DNA from: Paracoccus denitrificans
GTDB lineage: Bacteria; Pseudomonadota; Alphaproteobacteria; Rhodobacterales; Rhodobacteraceae
Direction of reading: 5' to 3'
Assembly (NCBI RefSeq): GCF_900100045.1
Contig: NZ_FNEA01000003.1
Span: forward strand, 62,001 to 126,000
Length of the DNA stretch: 64,000 nt
Part shown: positions 60,879-64,000 of the stretch, piece after piece
How positions within the stretch are numbered: position 1 is the stretch's first letter
Layout of the letters: each line of letters begins with the position of its first letter
Notes under the pieces: generated by a model
What the model was told of the DNA's origin: nothing
What the model saw: the letters and a program-made list of their open reading frames with translations, nothing else
Databases searched by the model: none
Made by a program: the position numbers and the translations under genes

Positions 60879-61967
60879 CTAGCTGGTATCGGTGCGAAGC
60901 CGCGCCTTCGAATTAGGACTTTGTGGACAGGCGGAAGCCTCGATAGCATGGAGTGTCGTAGGGTTGACCTCGGTTTGGCGCCCATCTCTTGCGGCAACCG
61001 TCGCTGGGCCAAGACGCCCGCGGTCGTGCGGTGCCGTCCAGTCGATCGCCGGTGCCATTGCCACGATCCCGAAGGGGTTCAGGTCGCGGTCTTCTCCGTA
61101 GTAGGCTGCCCGGATCACGGCCTCGTCAAAGGTCGCCGCGACGCCTTTCCACGTCATAATATCGCGCGCATAGCCCCAGAGATTTGGATAGTCGATCAAC
61201 CGCCGACGCGCGCATTTAAAGTGCCCATGATAGACAGCGTCGAAGCGGGCTAGTGTCGGCCATAGCCTCAGGTCCGTCTCGGTCAACATGTTGCCATGGA
61301 GGTAGCGTGCCTGTGAGAGCCGCTCGTCAAGGAACTCGAGCGTCGCAAACACCTCCTCGACTGCATCGTGATAGGCGTCCTGCCGACGTGCTTTGCCGGC
61401 CCGGTAGACCGCGTTGGATACGCCAACCTGCACGCGCTGTGCGATATCATCTATCGCATCCACCAAGTCCATCGGGAGTAGCGTCCACTCTAGGCTGTTC
61501 TCATTCGCTTCGACCCGGTCGAGGCCGCGAAGGATTTGGACGGATTCGTTGGACAGAATCCGTCCTTCATATGCATCCCAGAGTACAGGCACCGTAACCC
61601 TCCCAGTGTAGGCGGGATCGGTAAGGGAATAGAGTTCGTGCAGATGCACAATCTTGCTTCCGTCGCCGGGGACGGTCCACGGTCTATCGGGCGTGCCGAC
61701 CCGGTATCCTTCAGTGCGTGGCCCACCCGCGATATGGAGTGCGAGGACATCCTCCAGCCCCTTCAGGGCGCGTGTCATCGTTGCCCGATGCGACCACGGG
61801 CAGCTCAATGACGCGATCAAGTGGAAGCGGTCGGGTGCGGCGGCGATGGCAACGATCGCTTCGGCTTCCAACGGCCCGCCGTAATGCGAAGGCGGACGGA
61901 CGTACGTTCCGTCCCAAATCGTTCGATCTTCATCGCGCCATATGCCATCGACCAGCATTCCCATCAT
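60879..61967 (-). CDS. glutathionyl-hydroquinone reductase (YqjG/ECM4-like GST)
   Basis: 362 residues, somewhat longer than the usual ~320 because of a C-terminal extension. Catalytic Cys56 is in SLSCPWSHRATMTRALKGLE; the YqjG signature includes PVLWDAYEGRILSNESVQIL, and the GST all-alpha domain follows (RYLHGNMLTETDLRLWPTLA; RFDAVYHGHFKC). The enzyme reduces glutathionyl-hydroquinones. Its Shine-Dalgarno AAAGGA lies inside one unit of a 19-base tandem duplication at 61972-62009. Confidence 0.9.
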   Translation of the reverse strand: MMGMLVDGIWRDEDRTIWDGTYVRPPSHYGGPLEAEAIVAIAAAPDRFHLIASLSCPWSHRATMTRALKGLEDVLALHIAGGPRTEGYRVGTPDRPWTVPGDGSKIVHLHELYSLTDPAYTGRVTVPVLWDAYEGRILSNESVQILRGLDRVEANENSLEWTLLPMDLVDAIDDIAQRVQVGVSNAVYRAGKARRQDAYHDAVEEVFATLEFLDERLSQARYLHGNMLTETDLRLWPTLARFDAVYHGHFKCARRRLIDYPNLWGYARDIMTWKGVAATFDEAVIRAAYYGEDRDLNPFGIVAMAPAIDWTAPHDRGRLGPATVAARDGRQTEVNPTTLHAIEASACPQSPNSKARLRTDTS

Positions 61968-61971
61968 GTAG

Positions 61972-62009
61972 TCCTTTCAATCCGGCTCGATCCTTTCAAT
62001 CCGGCTCGA
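61972..62009. repeat. 19-bp tandem duplication carrying the ribosome site
   Basis: TCCTTTCAATCCGGCTCGA occurs twice head-to-tail (61972-61990 and 61991-62009). Read on the minus strand, each unit ends with GAAAGGA, and the copy nearest the gene provides the ribosome-binding site of the reductase. Confidence 0.85.
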
Positions 62010-62203
62010 TTTGTCTCGAAAGCTCGCAATCGATTTCTGTACTAAGGTTGAAAATATGGAGACCATTAAGACTTACAGCTTGATTCATTCCTCCCATAAT
62101 GATTGCTCATGAAGGTTTGTCAGGCCGCCTAGAGAACCCATTGCAGCACGAGCGACAGCGACATCTCATCGGCTTCGCCTAGTAAGGAATAGCACTACCA
62201 AAG

Positions 62204-63010
62204 CTATTGATTGGACGCCGGAACATCTATCGAAAGGGTGTCCCGAAGCCTTGCCCGGGTTGCAGCTTCAAACTGCTCAGGCCATGCCAAGCCCCACTCT
62301 TCCGCTAGCTGGCGTGCACGCGGCAAATACGCTTGGGCGTAACTCAGGTGAGCCTGAATCACCGCGTCACGTGTGGGTTCGGGAACGGGCAGGGAAGTTA
62401 TTGCGACCTTCTGTTCCGGGGTCAGAAGCCGATCCAGATGCAGGGCACCACCCCGGTGAGGAGGCCCAGTCTCCTCGATCATCAGCTCGATGAGCAGATT
62501 CCGAAGATGGAAGACGCCGGTGACACCGTTGATATAGTCCTGCCGGCCGATTGCAACACTGAGCAGGCCGAGAATTCGAAGGAACTCCTCGAATTGATAA
62601 ATTACTCGCCGCTTCTTGCACGCCATGGTGTCTGAATGGTCTTGCATTCCCTCATACAGGTCTTCTTTGTCGAATAGAACCCGCAGCTTGTCCCTGCTTT
62701 GTAATGCTAGCTGATCTGGCCGGAGGATCACAGCGTCGATCCGCAGCCAGCTTTCGGTAATCGCATTTATCAGGGATGGTCGCACCTGGCGGTCTCGCCA
62801 AAGAACGAGTGGGCCTACCCCAACTATGGCCTTTTTCCAGAGAGCGGCAACTGCATCGGTAGCTCCGTCGTGAGTAACGAGTACAAAGTCGAGATCGCTG
62901 AGATCATCCTGAAATCCAGACGCGTAGCTGCCGCTGAGGAACAGCGCGCAGACGGCCCCTGCGCCGTGAAGTGAATTCTTGATTGTGTCGATGACTTGCT
63001 CCGGAGACAT
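62204..63010 (-). CDS. nucleotidyltransferase-domain protein (aminoglycoside adenylyltransferase-like)
   Basis: 268 residues. LFLSGSYASGFQDDLSDLDF is the MNT/ANT GSx..SDxD motif with two catalytic aspartates near residues 34-40, followed by a helical C-terminal region with no further signature. Such proteins may modify antibiotics, act as antitoxins or have unknown targets. No HEPN partner is visible next to it. It stands alone on the minus strand. Confidence 0.8.
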   Translation of the reverse strand: MSPEQVIDTIKNSLHGAGAVCALFLSGSYASGFQDDLSDLDFVLVTHDGATDAVAALWKKAIVGVGPLVLWRDRQVRPSLINAITESWLRIDAVILRPDQLALQSRDKLRVLFDKEDLYEGMQDHSDTMACKKRRVIYQFEEFLRILGLLSVAIGRQDYINGVTGVFHLRNLLIELMIEETGPPHRGGALHLDRLLTPEQKVAITSLPVPEPTRDAVIQAHLSYAQAYLPRARQLAEEWGLAWPEQFEAATRARLRDTLSIDVPASNQ

Positions 63011-63279
63011 CCCTAGTTCTCCTGTTTAAGTTGAGATATTTTTTAAGTTACGCCTCAATATCCGAAGCTCCCCTCTGTGGCAGATCTTCCCGCACGTGAT
63101 ACGCAGAGCCCGCTCTGAACAAAAAAGTCTTTTCTCAAGGTCCTCCTTACCGGAGGGGTATGTCGAATGATTGTATCTCAGTGCGCCTTGAGAAATTGTC
63201 ATTCGCGCCCGCTGACATATCCTATAGCGTTCCCGAAGTCTGGGGTTCAAATGCATATGGCGAAGCTAAAGAAGAACAC
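63011..63279. other. divergent intergenic region
   Basis: 269 bases between the nucleotidyltransferase and DUF1330 genes. An open frame from 63160 runs into DUF1330 but its first 40 codons look non-coding. An AT-rich stretch near 63030-63045 could be a promoter. Confidence 0.35.
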
Positions 63280-63570
63280 ATGTCGGTATTCATCCTTGCA
63301 CAACTGAAGTTTACGGATATCGAGCGCTATCGGAGGTATCAAGCCGCGTTCGCAGAGGTTTTCGGCAAGTTCAATGGCCGCCTCGTGACCGCGCACGAAG
63401 CCGTCACCGTCCTCGAAGGTGATTGGCCATTCGATAAAATTGTGGTTCTGGAATTCCCCTCATGGGATGAGGCCATCCGTTTCGAAAGTTCTCCAGAATA
63501 CGCACAAATTGCGGTGGATCGGAAAGCTGGAGCTAATGCGGTCGTGATCCTGGCGGGTGATAAGGCCTGA
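63280..63570 (+). CDS. DUF1330 family protein
   Basis: 96 residues, ATG 63280 preceded by AAGAAC. MSVFILAQLKFTDIERYRRY and KIVVLEFPSWDEAIRFESSP with PEYAQIAVDRKAGANAVVIL match DUF1330, small ferredoxin-like-fold proteins of unknown function related to EthD/ABM monooxygenase-like folds. Full length for the family. An upstream in-frame start at 63160 is judged wrong. Confidence 0.88.
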   Translation: MSVFILAQLKFTDIERYRRYQAAFAEVFGKFNGRLVTAHEAVTVLEGDWPFDKIVVLEFPSWDEAIRFESSPEYAQIAVDRKAGANAVVILAGDKA

Positions 63571-63866
63571 CGAACCGGAGTGCGAGGCCGCTCAGACGGC
63601 TTTTGCTCACACTGTCTATGTCGACTGGCTCTGCCTGGGGGTGGGGCCAAATCAAAGTTTGGCCGCATTTTCGGCGAGCGGTCAGAGCGTGATGAAACAT
63701 TGAAATTCAGTTGTTTCAAATGACATGCTCATCTTCTAAATGTCACGAGCAGGCCGCAACCGCTACTCCCTGCACACCGTCCGAAAGGTCCGACACTCTA
63801 TAGATTGGGAGGCTTGCATCGCTTACGGTATGATAAAATTTCGATTTCGATCGAGACCTTCTCAAT
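63571..63866. other. intergenic
   Basis: 296 bases with no convincing gene. It contains a GGCCAAATC/GTTTGGCC-like near-palindrome around 63646-63663 and an AT-rich stretch near 63820-63845; neither could be tied to a known element. Confidence 0.35.
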
Positions 63867-64000
63867 AGGGGGCTGCTCGATTAAGAAGCGTCGCTTGCTT
63901 GTGTCTGCAGGCGCTGGCCGGAACGTTCGCTCTGCGCCGTGGGCCATTCAATTGGCGGCTTCGCCCTGGGGTTGGCGCGCACCTCGGATCGGCCTGACCG
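63867..64000 (+). pseudogene. decayed paralogue fragment of the alpha/beta hydrolase
   Basis: Read in one frame, the last 134 bases give RGLLD-stop-EASLACVCRRWPERS and then LCAVGHSIGGFALGLA. This aligns with residues WGLLDAEAVLSYAMRRWPHR and MAVGHSIGGFALGLA of the hydrolase encoded at 57938. A TAA (63882-63884) replaces an alanine codon, and no matching N-terminal part lies upstream. The nucleophile elbow GHSIGG is retained. The copy runs off the window. Confidence 0.75.

Noticed and set aside
1..64000. CRISPR arrays, tRNA or rRNA genes
   Set aside because: No regular repeat-spacer arrays or clover-leaf/rRNA-like sequences were seen on either strand.

Overview
The window reads as an integrative/conjugative element (ICE) or plasmid of a high-GC alphaproteobacterium, most likely a Rhodobacterales relative. 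The basis is the backbone of DUF736, DUF2285, DUF2840, an RPA-type RepA, TraF peptidase, a DUF3363/VirD2-like relaxase, TraG and a complete trb (P-type) type IV secretion operon in the order usual for Tn4371-like elements of this class. No integrase, tRNA, rRNA or insertion sequence was recognised, so the outer ends of the element are not visible.

Layout. 1-0.34 kb: partial 2H-phosphoesterase (2'-5' RNA ligase family) running off the left edge. 0.5-11.8 kb: first half of the backbone: membrane protein, DUF736, XRE regulator with its own palindrome/-10 site, DUF2285 protein, a frameshifted DUF6499-DUF2285 regulator, AlpA-like HTH, RepA with iteron-like repeats inside its gene, DUF2840, TraF, a second DUF736, lytic transglycosylase, a repeat-rich oriT candidate, relaxase, TraG and a ribbon-helix-helix protein. 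36.3-46.0 kb: second half: trbB-C-D-E-J-(K-alt)-L-F-G-I and DUF2274.

Between these halves, where trbB would normally follow the ribbon-helix-helix gene, lie about 24 kb of cargo (11.8-36.3 kb). It is an iron/siderophore-acquisition island: three TonB-dependent receptors, three AraC-type regulators, two RhtX/FptX-type MFS importers, a YbtP/YbtQ (IrtA/B)-like ABC pair, a NitT/TauT-type ABC importer coupled to an O-methyltransferase-like enzyme, a TetR regulator, and two class A flavoprotein monooxygenases. No NRPS or NIS siderophore synthetase is present, so it looks like an uptake-only (xenosiderophore) system with dedicated enzymes that could process what is imported. It resembles the uptake half of the yersiniabactin high-pathogenicity island rebuilt with extra enzymes, and is the main candidate for an undescribed system.

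46-64 kb carries small metabolic, export and regulatory genes without mobility functions: MaoC hydratase, TPR-methyltransferase and LysR; an Lrp/LysE unit divergent from a serine hydrolase/LysE unit, sharing a long palindrome; AraC and TSUP; a class IV aminotransferase and LysR; three GNATs, a DsbA-like isomerase, a cupin and an alpha/beta hydrolase; HxlR and an MFS divergent across a perfect palindrome; a glutathionyl-hydroquinone reductase; a nucleotidyltransferase; DUF1330. At the right edge lies a decayed second copy of the alpha/beta hydrolase.
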